The translations under genes and the position numbers were made by a program. The notes below the pieces were generated by a model. That model was not told the DNA's origin. It was given only the letters and a program-made list of their open reading frames with translations, and ran no database searches. A stretch of DNA of 31,017 bases from HGM04593 sp045654885. GTDB taxonomy: Bacteria > Bacteroidota > Bacteroidia > Bacteroidales > Bacteroidaceae. Numbering within the stretch: position 1 is the first letter of the stretch; the number at the start of each line of letters is the position of its first letter. The DNA is taken from NCBI GenBank assembly GCA_045654885.1, contig JAZOOF010000026.1:1-31017 (forward strand). Reading direction: 5' to 3'. Shown piece by piece: positions 6,597 through 14,702 of the stretch.

Positions 6597-8657
6597 ATGG
6601 AAAATAAAGGCAATGGATTCATAGGCTTTGTAAGAAGCATAAAGGATTTCACAAGCAGATATGGCCGCAAGATATCACAGGTACTGCTCATCCTCCTATG
6701 TTCGGGGCTGATAATATATTTCATGCCACGTGAGAGAAACGTGTTCTACAACTACAGGCACAATGCCCCGTGGGCACACGAACAGTTGCGTGCCGAGTTC
6801 GATTTTGACGTGCCGAAGACAGCCGAGGAGATATCGGCCGAAGAGGACAGTGTCAAACAGACATCCATCCCTGTATTCCAACGCACAGGCACAAGCAAAG
6901 GATATTACGATATAGCCATTGCCACAATATTCAAGGGCAACACAGACAGCAAGGACAACCAGCCGTTCTTCGACAGCCTCAAAGGCATACTCAATCAGGG
7001 CATAATCGCTGACAGCGACACTGTCTACCTGAACAGTGACAGACACAACAAGATACTCACATACAGTGACAGCACCGACAGAAGAAGGCTTGAATCCAGG
7101 AACTTCATTACCGTATCGCAGGCACGTGCAATACTATCGCGCTGCATTGCCGATACTGCAGGCCTTGCAGCACTCATAACGCCCAACTACCGATGCGACA
7201 CACGCGCCACCCTGCAGGAACAGGAGAGGCTTGTAAAGTCCATAGACCCTGTATACAAGCACATTAAAGAGGGCGAGAGAATTGTAAGCACAGGTGATAT
7301 TGTGGACGGAGATACAGAAAGGAGCATCAAGGCATACCTTGACCTGAAAAAAGAGAAAGAGAAGACAGAATCGGCAAACAACTGGAAGTATATACTGCTG
7401 GGGCAGATTCTTTTCATCATCACATGCATGCTCATTCTTTCGGCCTATATAAACATCTACAAAAAGGAGATAGCCAACAGCAACAACAAATTCATCTTCA
7501 CCATAATAGCGGCAACCGTATTTCCCGTAATAGCGGGGATTATGACAATGCAGGGGGATTACAGCATATTCATCTTACCATTTGCCATACTCCCCATCAC
7601 GCTATGCCTTTTCATAGACGAGAGCACAGCTTTCTTCACAAGTTGCATATCCTTTGCGATGTGTTCAATGATGATGGCCTCGCCGTACGAATTCCTGTTG
7701 CTGCAGATACTTGCAGGCGGCAGCGCCATACTGAGCCTAAAAGACCTTTCGTCACGAGCACAAATGTTCAAATGCGTGATTATAGTGTTCCTGACATATA
7801 CCATAGCATACCTGTGCTACAAGACAATCAACACAGCCGGTATGTCAGGCATAAGAACATTGATGTTCGCATACTTTGCAGCAAGTTCCATACTCACACT
7901 GCTCATATACCCGTTGATGATTATCATAGAACGCACATTCGGTTTCATATCAAGCGTTACACTTATTGAGCTGTCGAACCTCAACAGCAAGCTGCTGCAG
8001 AGGATGTCACAGGAGGCTCCGGGAACTTTCCAGCACTCGATGCAGGTGGGAAATCTTGCCGCAGAAGCAGCAATAGCCATTGGAGCAAACCCGCTCGAAG
8101 TGCGCACCGGCGCAATGTACCACGACATCGGCAAGCTCGAGAACCCCATTTACTTTACCGAGAACCAGAATGGAGGAGTAAGCCCACATAGCAGCCTCAC
8201 ACCCATTGAGAGCGCTCAGGTAATCATAAAGCACGTTACCGACGGACTTGCCACTGCAGAACGCGAAGGCTTGCCAAAGAAGATAAAGGAGTTCATCGCG
8301 ACCCACCACGGAGATTCAAAGGTAGGGTACTTCTACATCACATACAAGAACGAACACCCGGGCGAAGAGATAGACGAAAAACTTTTCACTTACCCCGGCC
8401 CCAAGCCAAGCACTAAAGAGCAGGCCGTGCTTATGCTTGCAGACTGTGTAGAGGCAGCCTCGCACAGCCTCAAAGAGTACACCGAGGAGAACATAAACAA
8501 GCTTGTGGACAATATCGTCGGAGCCAAGCTGAACGAGGGAGAGCTATCGATGAGCCCCATCACATTCGGGGATGTAGACACCATCAAGACAGTGTTCAAA
8601 AAGAGGCTTATGGCCATTTACCACACAAGAATAAGCTACCCCAAAGAGAAGGAATAA
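6597..8657 (+). CDS. pgpH: 7TM-HD family cyclic-di-AMP phosphodiesterase (PgpH-like)
   Basis: This 686-residue membrane protein has the layout of PgpH, which in Listeria hydrolyses cyclic di-AMP to pApA. An N-terminal membrane segment (about 25-44) is followed by an extracytoplasmic 7TMR-HDED domain (about 45-265). A cluster of about seven membrane helices follows (about 268-460), then a cytoplasmic HD domain (about 470-680). Metal-binding residues of the HD domain are visible: H480 in FQHSMQ, H509-D510 in YHDIGK, H570-H571 in THHGDS, and a later D in LADCVEAA. Length is normal for the Bacteroidota version. It has its own consensus promoter and is the first gene of a two-gene unit, since its stop codon overlaps the next start (TAATG). 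Substrate is inferred from the family. Confidence 0.9.
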   Translation: MENKGNGFIGFVRSIKDFTSRYGRKISQVLLILLCSGLIIYFMPRERNVFYNYRHNAPWAHEQLRAEFDFDVPKTAEEISAEEDSVKQTSIPVFQRTGTSKGYYDIAIATIFKGNTDSKDNQPFFDSLKGILNQGIIADSDTVYLNSDRHNKILTYSDSTDRRRLESRNFITVSQARAILSRCIADTAGLAALITPNYRCDTRATLQEQERLVKSIDPVYKHIKEGERIVSTGDIVDGDTERSIKAYLDLKKEKEKTESANNWKYILLGQILFIITCMLILSAYINIYKKEIANSNNKFIFTIIAATVFPVIAGIMTMQGDYSIFILPFAILPITLCLFIDESTAFFTSCISFAMCSMMMASPYEFLLLQILAGGSAILSLKDLSSRAQMFKCVIIVFLTYTIAYLCYKTINTAGMSGIRTLMFAYFAASSILTLLIYPLMIIIERTFGFISSVTLIELSNLNSKLLQRMSQEAPGTFQHSMQVGNLAAEAAIAIGANPLEVRTGAMYHDIGKLENPIYFTENQNGGVSPHSSLTPIESAQVIIKHVTDGLATAEREGLPKKIKEFIATHHGDSKVGYFYITYKNEHPGEEIDEKLFTYPGPKPSTKEQAVLMLADCVEAASHSLKEYTEENINKLVDNIVGAKLNEGELSMSPITFGDVDTIKTVFKKRLMAIYHTRISYPKEKE

Positions 8658-9619
8658 TGAGCAGCCGGAGAGCAACAGCGGACACAGGACACTCCATAGA
8701 TGCGGTACAAGAATCAGACGGTGCCACAGAGTGCCGATGCATCATAGCAGAACTGCCGAGCGAACAGTTTGATAACAACCTTGCGCGGTTGCTCGACGAA
8801 CGGTTTGAGGAGAAGAGAAAAATCATAGAGCGCATTTTTGCGCTGTGCGACAGCAGATGGGACGACACGTTGCTGAAAGTTGCCATCCGCAGTTTCGGGT
8901 TCGGTATCCAGAACCACGTTTTCGAGGAGTGGGCAAACATGCTCGACACCCAAGCCTTGGGCAAGCACCGCGACAACCTGACACAGGTGGAGGCCATTCT
9001 CTTTGGGCAGGCCGGCTTGCTCGACATCGAAAGCATACCTTATTATTATAGAGAAGAGGCTCTCAAATGCAATTACTACAATGAGCTTGTAAGAGAATAC
9101 CGTTTCCTGAGCAACAAGTTCGGCCTGAAAAGCATTGACCACAAGACGTGGAGCAGCGGAAACTCTACACCGCACCTGCGCATAGCAAGAGTAGCAAGCC
9201 TATACCATCTTGGACGACTCACAATATCGGGCATCACAGCAGCCGTCAGCCTCACCGACATTTACAGGCTATTCGCCCATCCGTTGGAGGGATATTGGCA
9301 GAACCATATCTGTTTCGGAGGGACCGAGACGGGCGGCAACGGTTGCATGAAACAGAGACAGGTAGACGTGATAATAATCAACTCGGTAGTACCCCTGCTG
9401 CACATATACGGCAAACACCGCAAGGAGGAGCGCTATTGCGAGATGAGCAAAGAACTGCTATACCAGATAGACCCGGAAGAGAACAGCATAATCAAGAAAT
9501 GGCGCGAGCAGGGAGTGAAAGCAAAGAATGCAGCAGACACACAAGTCTTGCTGCAACTGACCCGCAGCTACTGCAAGACAAAGAATTGTAACGACTGTCC
9601 TTTTGCAAACCACGAATAA
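8657..9619 (+). CDS. DUF2851 family protein, N-terminally short
   Basis: This 320-residue protein resembles the C-terminal two thirds of DUF2851 proteins, which are common in Bacteroidota and have no established function. Recognisable family blocks are CIIAELPS (about 28-35), FGFGIQNHVFEEWA (about 80-93), EAILFGQAGLLD, RIARVASLYHLGRL, and a C-terminal cysteine motif YCKTKNCNDCPF. From memory, full-length members are about 420-430 residues, so about 100-120 N-terminal residues are missing, and the first 25 residues here look unrelated to the family. No missing part is found upstream, because that DNA encodes the intact pgpH end. The ATG overlaps the pgpH stop codon by one base, so translation is likely coupled. 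It may be a real short variant or a relic of a deletion that joined it to pgpH. Confidence 0.75.
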   Translation: MSSRRATADTGHSIDAVQESDGATECRCIIAELPSEQFDNNLARLLDERFEEKRKIIERIFALCDSRWDDTLLKVAIRSFGFGIQNHVFEEWANMLDTQALGKHRDNLTQVEAILFGQAGLLDIESIPYYYREEALKCNYYNELVREYRFLSNKFGLKSIDHKTWSSGNSTPHLRIARVASLYHLGRLTISGITAAVSLTDIYRLFAHPLEGYWQNHICFGGTETGGNGCMKQRQVDVIIINSVVPLLHIYGKHRKEERYCEMSKELLYQIDPEENSIIKKWREQGVKAKNAADTQVLLQLTRSYCKTKNCNDCPFANHE

Positions 9620-9670
9620 AGCAACAGAAGAAACTAGAAGAGAGAGAGAACACTGCATCTATACAATTAA

Positions 9671-9704
9671 ACAGCGAGGTTGCCCATGCGGGCAACCTCG
9701 CTGT
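9671..9704. terminator. Bidirectional terminator between DUF2851 gene and secDF
   Basis: A perfect 15-bp stem (arms 9671-9685 and 9690-9704) with a 4-nt loop lies between two convergent genes. Short T runs follow on both strands (TTTAT on plus, TTTAATT on minus), so it can end transcription from either side. Confidence 0.85.
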
Positions 9705-9725
9705 TTATATCAATATCAGGTTATA

Positions 9726-12650
9726 TTACTTTGCCGACTTCTTCACCTGCTTTGCAATCATTGCATAGGCAACGGGAGCCGCAATGAAGAGTGATGAAAG
9801 TGTACCGAATACAACACCAAGAATCATAGCGAATGAAAAGCTACGGATGCTGTCGCCACCAAGAACGAAGATACACAACAGAACAACCAATGTACTGAAT
9901 GATGTATTCAATGTACGTGCAAGTGTTGTGTTCAAAGAGTTGTTGAACAACTCGAGCTTGTCATGCTTTGGATACAACTGGCTGAACTCACGGATACGGT
10001 CAAAGATAACCACCTTATCGTTGATTGAGTAACCGATAGCTGTAAGGATAGCACCGATGAATGTCTGGTCGAGTTCGAGTGACATTGGCAACAGACCGTG
10101 CAGGAGTGAGTAGCAACCCATAATCATGAGCACGTCGATAGCAAGTGCGAAGATTGAACCCACACTGTATGCCACGTTGCGGAAACGAACGAGGATGTAG
10201 ATGAAGATTGCAATCAGGGCAAGAATCACTGAAACCACAGCACCCTCGCGGATATCGTCGGCAATGCTTGCGCCAACCTTCTGTGAGCTCTTGATAGAAC
10301 CGCCCATGTCATCCTGAGTATCACAGAAACGCTCGAATGTAACATCCTCGGCAAGCATACCGCCATTCTTCAATGCAGTATAAATAGCCTCCTCAACCTT
10401 CTTGTCTGAGTTTGGAGTCTGGTCATCAACGAGGTAGTTTGTAGAGATACGTACCTGGTCGCCGCTTGTACCGTAAGAGATAACCTGAACATTGGCATCC
10501 TTAATCTCTGCCTTCAAAAGGTCGCGAACCTCGGCATCAGATACCTTCTGCTCGAACTTGACAACATAGTTGCGGCCACCGGTAAAGTCGATGCTCTTTG
10601 CCATGCCACGCAATGCAAACGAAGCAATCATTGCCACAGCCAAAACGGTAAATACAATACCCGCCTTCTTTGCACCACCAATGAAGTTGTACTTTGTATC
10701 CTTGAGCATCTTGGCAGAGAGCTTGGTTGTAAAGGTGAGGTTTGTAAGTTTGTTCTTGTTGAGGAAACGCTCATAAACAACACGTGTAACGAACACAGCT
10801 GTAAAGAATGAGCACAACAGACCGATAATCAAAGTTGTGGCAAAGCCCTTGATAGGACCTGTACCGAAGTTGTAGAGGATGATACCGGTGATGATAGATG
10901 TGAGGTTAGAGTCGAAGATTGCAGAGAATGCATTCTTGTAACCGTCGGTCAAGGCTGCACGTACATTCTTGCCTGCACGGAGCTCCTCTTTAGCGCGCTC
11001 ATAGATAAGCACGTTTGCATCGACAGCCATACCCAATGTCAACACGATACCGGCGATACCTGACATTGTGAGTGCAGCCTGGAACGAAGCAAGGATACCC
11101 AATGTAAAGAAGAGGTTAAGAAGCAAAGCACCGTTTGCAACCATACCCGGTACAAGACCGTAAACCGCACACATATATACCATCAGAAGGATGAACGCGA
11201 TTACGAACGACATCAAGCCCTGGTTGATTGAAGCAGCACCGATAGAAGGACCTACCACGTTGCTCTCAACGTCTCTCATAGGAACAAGCATCTTACCCGA
11301 GCAGAGCACTGTTGCAAGGTCCTGTGTCTCCTCAATGGTGAAAGTACCACTGATCACACTGTGACCGCCGGCTATACGACCCTCGGGTACAGGAGCGCTA
11401 TAAACCATACCGTCCAACACAACAGCGATAGGACGACGGCTCTTTGCGCAATCCTCGGTAAGGTTAGCCCAAGTGTGGGCAACAACACCGTTCATAGTCA
11501 TGTTCACACAAGGCTTGTTGTTCTGGAATGCTGCTGTAGCCTCAGCGATTACATCGCCCTGCAATGGAGCAACACCGTCAACATCCTTGTCCTTTATTGC
11601 GTAGAGTGTGTATACACCACCCTTTGAATCGGCACCCCAGAAGAGCTGCAACTCGCGTGGCAGAATTACACGTGGGTTTGCAGGGTCATTCTCCAAAGCC
11701 TTGCCTGCTGCAAGAACCTCGTCAATCTTTGCCTTACCCTCACGGTTTACATAAGCAACGATGCAACCGCCTGCGTTACCTACAAGACCTGTCAACGGAT
11801 TGACGGTCTCGCCCTTGCTCTTTGCAACCTCCTCGCCCAACTGCATGAGTTTTGGAAGTACCTTAACGAGCTCCTGGTCGGTATATGTCTCCCAGAACTG
11901 TAAGTTTGAAGAACGGGTCAAGAGGTCGATTACACGTGTCTTATTGTCAACACCGGGAAGCTCAACCATGATACGGCCCTGGCCACCTGCAAGTTTCTGG
12001 ATGTTTGGCTGCGCTACACCAAAACGGTCTACACGCGAGCGTACCACATTAAATGAGTTTTCAACAGCAACCTCAAGCTCGGCACGGAGCACAGCCTCAA
12101 CCTCTGCGTCTGTAGAGTTCTGGGCAACCTTGTCCTTCAATGCGCTTGAAGCGAAGATTGAAGCCAAAGACTTACCCTCGGGCAGGCTTGCGATAAATGC
12201 GCCGATTGGGTCACCGTTGACATCAGATGCCTTCTGAGCCGCAACAATGGCAGCCTCAACATCCTTGTCAATGTTACCGCTTGCGAGTGACTTGAGGAAC
12301 TCGGGAACAGAAACCTCCAAAGTAACGCTAAGACCGCCCTTGAGGTCAAGACCGAGACCAATTTCCAACTCACGGCACTGCTGGAGTGTGTATATACCCA
12401 GCCATACTTTTTTCTCCTTGTTGGTTTCGAGATACTCCTCCTTCTTGAAGTCGAAATATGCGCTCTGCTCCTTTTCAGTAACGGTCACGCCACTGTCCTG
12501 GAGCTCAGAAACCCAACTTGCAGTCTGCTCTGTAGCCCATCTGTTCACCTCCTTGTTCTGACGGCTTGTCACGAAAGAGAAAGAGAGGTAAAAGAGACAC
12601 ACCAGTGTCAGCAATACTGCAAAAACTTTTACAAATCCTTTGTTCTGCAT
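9726..12650 (-). CDS. secDF: SecD-SecF fusion, protein export subunit
   Basis: This 974-residue fused SecDF is an RND-family inner-membrane protein that uses the proton motive force to pull secreted proteins out of the SecYEG channel on the periplasmic side. The N-terminal helix (about 7-27) is followed by the SecD P1 domain, including GLGLDLKGG and the VRSRVDRFGV..QKLAGGQGRIMVELPG blocks. The SecD membrane domain has GMAVDANVLIYERAKEE near residue 540. The SecF half begins near residue 640 with an N-terminal helix and SIDFTGGRNY, and has SINDKVVIFDRIRE near residue 873. Both aspartate-bearing RND motifs are intact. Fusion and length are normal for Bacteroidota. It appears monocistronic, with a -7 box about 48-55 nt upstream and the terminator at 9671-9704. 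Confidence 0.96.
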   Translation of the reverse strand: MQNKGFVKVFAVLLTLVCLFYLSFSFVTSRQNKEVNRWATEQTASWVSELQDSGVTVTEKEQSAYFDFKKEEYLETNKEKKVWLGIYTLQQCRELEIGLGLDLKGGLSVTLEVSVPEFLKSLASGNIDKDVEAAIVAAQKASDVNGDPIGAFIASLPEGKSLASIFASSALKDKVAQNSTDAEVEAVLRAELEVAVENSFNVVRSRVDRFGVAQPNIQKLAGGQGRIMVELPGVDNKTRVIDLLTRSSNLQFWETYTDQELVKVLPKLMQLGEEVAKSKGETVNPLTGLVGNAGGCIVAYVNREGKAKIDEVLAAGKALENDPANPRVILPRELQLFWGADSKGGVYTLYAIKDKDVDGVAPLQGDVIAEATAAFQNNKPCVNMTMNGVVAHTWANLTEDCAKSRRPIAVVLDGMVYSAPVPEGRIAGGHSVISGTFTIEETQDLATVLCSGKMLVPMRDVESNVVGPSIGAASINQGLMSFVIAFILLMVYMCAVYGLVPGMVANGALLLNLFFTLGILASFQAALTMSGIAGIVLTLGMAVDANVLIYERAKEELRAGKNVRAALTDGYKNAFSAIFDSNLTSIITGIILYNFGTGPIKGFATTLIIGLLCSFFTAVFVTRVVYERFLNKNKLTNLTFTTKLSAKMLKDTKYNFIGGAKKAGIVFTVLAVAMIASFALRGMAKSIDFTGGRNYVVKFEQKVSDAEVRDLLKAEIKDANVQVISYGTSGDQVRISTNYLVDDQTPNSDKKVEEAIYTALKNGGMLAEDVTFERFCDTQDDMGGSIKSSQKVGASIADDIREGAVVSVILALIAIFIYILVRFRNVAYSVGSIFALAIDVLMIMGCYSLLHGLLPMSLELDQTFIGAILTAIGYSINDKVVIFDRIREFSQLYPKHDKLELFNNSLNTTLARTLNTSFSTLVVLLCIFVLGGDSIRSFSFAMILGVVFGTLSSLFIAAPVAYAMIAKQVKKSAK

Positions 12651-12697
12651 ATTAATAAAATTTTATTGTGATTTATTTTGTTCCTTTTAAAAACGCG

Positions 12698-12705
12698 CAA
12701 ATATA
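12698..12705 (-). promoter_or_regulatory. Probable -7 box of the secDF promoter
   Basis: TATATTTG on the minus strand matches the Bacteroidota -7 element exactly and would give a leader of about 44 nt. No good TTTG lies at the usual -33 distance, so the call is moderate. Confidence 0.45.
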
Positions 12706-12888
12706 GCGTTTTTTATTTAAAACACAGCACTTTTCGTTGCTTTTTCTTTATTTTATAATACAAACACGGCAAAAAAGGCCTGAAAAACGCGGGAATCTGC
12801 ATCAAAATGCAACGTGCCGGGCATGAACAGGGTGCCGGAGAAGAGTATCCCAAGCAGCCTGCAAAAACGACAATACAGACGGGAAAAA

Positions 12889-13788
12889 CTATTTTGAAGA
12901 GGCATCGAAAAGGCGCTTTTTTTCCTCCTCGCTCAACGAGGCATACCCGCCTTTCTTAATCTTTTCAAGGATGGCATCCACCTCGGCCTCCGTTGCTTTT
13001 TTCTGTGCATTGTGCTCATAATCAGCACCATGCTTGCCACCCGGCGAATAGGTGAATTTTCTTTTCTTTCGCTTCAAGTTTTTTAGCTTACCGAGCATGG
13101 AGCGGCACCAGTCGGCCGGACGGCACAGAATATCGGTCAGGTCAAATCCTTTTCCTAACAGAAGAGCGAAAAGATAACCGCCAAGCGCACCGCCAAGATG
13201 CGCAAAATTACCGCCGGCATTGTTGCCTGAAAGCATCAGGACAGAGATGCATACCGTAACTATTGCAAAGGTCGAGAGCTTGACACTGCCGAAAAACAGC
13301 ATATTAATCCTGTACTCGGGAGAACGTACGGCAGCAGCCGTGACAACAGCCAGCACCGCAGCCGATGCGCCAACCAGATGCGACACATCGACAACAGCCG
13401 CGAAATATGGGAACAGATTGTATGCCAACACAAAAAACAGCGCTCCAAAGAGACCACCCAGCAGATAGACACCCACGAAATGTCTTACCGAGAAGAAATC
13501 CAGGAAGATGCGGCCGAACAGATACAGCGCGAACATATTCCATAGGATATGCATGAGACCGCCATGCATGAACATGTATGTAAAGAGAGTCCATGGCCTA
13601 TGCAGGAGTACAATGGGCGATGCCGGCAATTCAAGCCAGGAACTTATCGTTGCGACAAGCGACGGACGGTTCAACAATACCGAAAAAACACCGATTAAAA
13701 CGAGAATTATATACACCAGCACATTAGTGTATATGAATTTCATCACAATGTCGGCCGATGCGAATCGGCGCACAAGTTCCTTAAACAT
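12889..13788 (-). CDS. Rhomboid family intramembrane serine protease with C-terminal DUF6576-like tail
   Basis: This 299-residue rhomboid protease has about six membrane helices. The conserved HGGLMHILWNMFALYLFG block lies in the first third. The catalytic serine is S142 in GASA and the catalytic histidine H197 in AHLGG. A basic linker (KNLKRKKRKF) leads to a short acidic/helical C-terminal domain (about 262-299, EVDAILEKIKKGGYASLSEEEKKRLFDASS), the tail common in Bacteroidota rhomboids. The frame is open four codons further to a TTG, but the ATG at 13788 is preceded by GGAGG at good distance, so I chose it. It overlaps the end of the upstream rhomboid gene by 8 nt, indicating translational coupling. 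The serine motif reads GASA, not GASG as in the partner, which may affect activity or specificity. Substrates are unknown. Confidence 0.9.
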   Translation of the reverse strand: MFKELVRRFASADIVMKFIYTNVLVYIILVLIGVFSVLLNRPSLVATISSWLELPASPIVLLHRPWTLFTYMFMHGGLMHILWNMFALYLFGRIFLDFFSVRHFVGVYLLGGLFGALFFVLAYNLFPYFAAVVDVSHLVGASAAVLAVVTAAAVRSPEYRINMLFFGSVKLSTFAIVTVCISVLMLSGNNAGGNFAHLGGALGGYLFALLLGKGFDLTDILCRPADWCRSMLGKLKNLKRKKRKFTYSPGGKHGADYEHNAQKKATEAEVDAILEKIKKGGYASLSEEEKKRLFDASSK

Positions 13789-14461
13789 AGGGACCTCCAA
13801 TCCTGCCGCTCTTGCGCCAATAGAGAATCAATATCAAGCCGAACAACATTCCTCCAAGATGCGCAAAATGCGCTATGCCATCCATGCTGTTTGTAAATCC
13901 AAGCAACAGCTCTATGACAGCATAGCCCATCACAAAGAACTTCGCCTTTATGGGGAATGGAAGGGGGAAAATAAACATTCTCTCATTGGGGAACAGCATG
14001 CCAAAACCAAGCAATATCGCATAGATGGCACCCGAAGCGCCAACGGTTGTCCACATGTTCAGGAACAGTCCCATAGGCACTACTCCTGTCGGCGTCTTTA
14101 CATTTTCATAGGCAGCCAAGCCCTCATGGAGATAACTCACATACTGCACAACCTCCTGCAACAGACCGGCCCCGATACCGGCAACAAAATAATATATCAG
14201 AAAACGCTTAACGCCCCACATCCTTTCGAGCACACTGCCGAACATATAAAGCGCGAACATGTTGAAGAAGAGGTGAGAAAAACCACCATGCATGAACATG
14301 TATGTGACAAGTTGATAGGGAGCAAAATCAGCAGCCTTGAAAAAGTGAAGGCCAAAGATACCGGTAAGGTTTATACCTTTCCTTTCCATAACGATTGTCG
14401 CCAGGAACATCAGCACATTTATGGCCAGAAGATTTTTTGTAGCTTGGGGTATTCGGTCCAT
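13781..14461 (-). CDS. Rhomboid family intramembrane serine protease
   Basis: This 226-residue rhomboid protease cleaves within or next to membrane helices of its substrates. About six membrane segments are visible. The block MFMHGGFSHLFFNMFALYMFG (about 55-75) is the conserved L1/TM2 region, S143 in VGASGAIYA is the nucleophile, and H201 in FAHLGG completes the dyad. Length is the minimal six-helix core with no added tail. It is the first gene of a two-rhomboid unit and its stop overlaps the start of the second. A -7 promoter box lies about 60 nt upstream, divergent from argS. Tandem rhomboids of this kind occur in other Bacteroidales, and substrates are not established. Confidence 0.92.
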   Translation of the reverse strand: MDRIPQATKNLLAINVLMFLATIVMERKGINLTGIFGLHFFKAADFAPYQLVTYMFMHGGFSHLFFNMFALYMFGSVLERMWGVKRFLIYYFVAGIGAGLLQEVVQYVSYLHEGLAAYENVKTPTGVVPMGLFLNMWTTVGASGAIYAILLGFGMLFPNERMFIFPLPFPIKAKFFVMGYAVIELLLGFTNSMDGIAHFAHLGGMLFGLILILYWRKSGRIGGPYV

Positions 14462-14519
14462 TTATGGATAATCTTAACACACGACACTTGATACCGGTGC
14501 CGCAACGGCATTGAGCCGG

Positions 14520-14527
14520 CAAATATA
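14520..14527 (-). promoter_or_regulatory. Probable -7 box for the rhomboid pair
   Basis: TATATTTG on the minus strand, about 55-60 nt before the first rhomboid ATG, is an exact -7 match. The -33 position has no clear TTTG. Confidence 0.45.
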
Positions 14528-14632
14528 ATAAAAAAGCGACAGAACACACTGCCGAAGCGCATTTATCGGCTTATTATATATTATTAAAGTATATTTCCGG
14601 ACAAATTCGCCCGCAAAATTACCGGTATTTAT

Positions 14633-14640
14633 TATATTTG
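14633..14640 (+). promoter_or_regulatory. Probable -7 box for argS
   Basis: TATATTTG lies about 60 nt before the argS ATG and matches the Bacteroidota -7 element. No clear TTTG is found 19-21 nt upstream. It is divergent from the rhomboid promoter about 110 nt away. Confidence 0.45.
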
Positions 14641-14702
14641 CAAATTATTATGGCTTAACAAAGCATAAATTCACGAATTTGAACAAAAAACATATAAAAA
14701 CG

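Noticed and set aside
8640..8740. A frameshift splitting a full-length DUF2851 gene
   Set aside because: The DNA upstream encodes the intact C-terminus of PgpH in another frame, so there is no room for the missing DUF2851 part.
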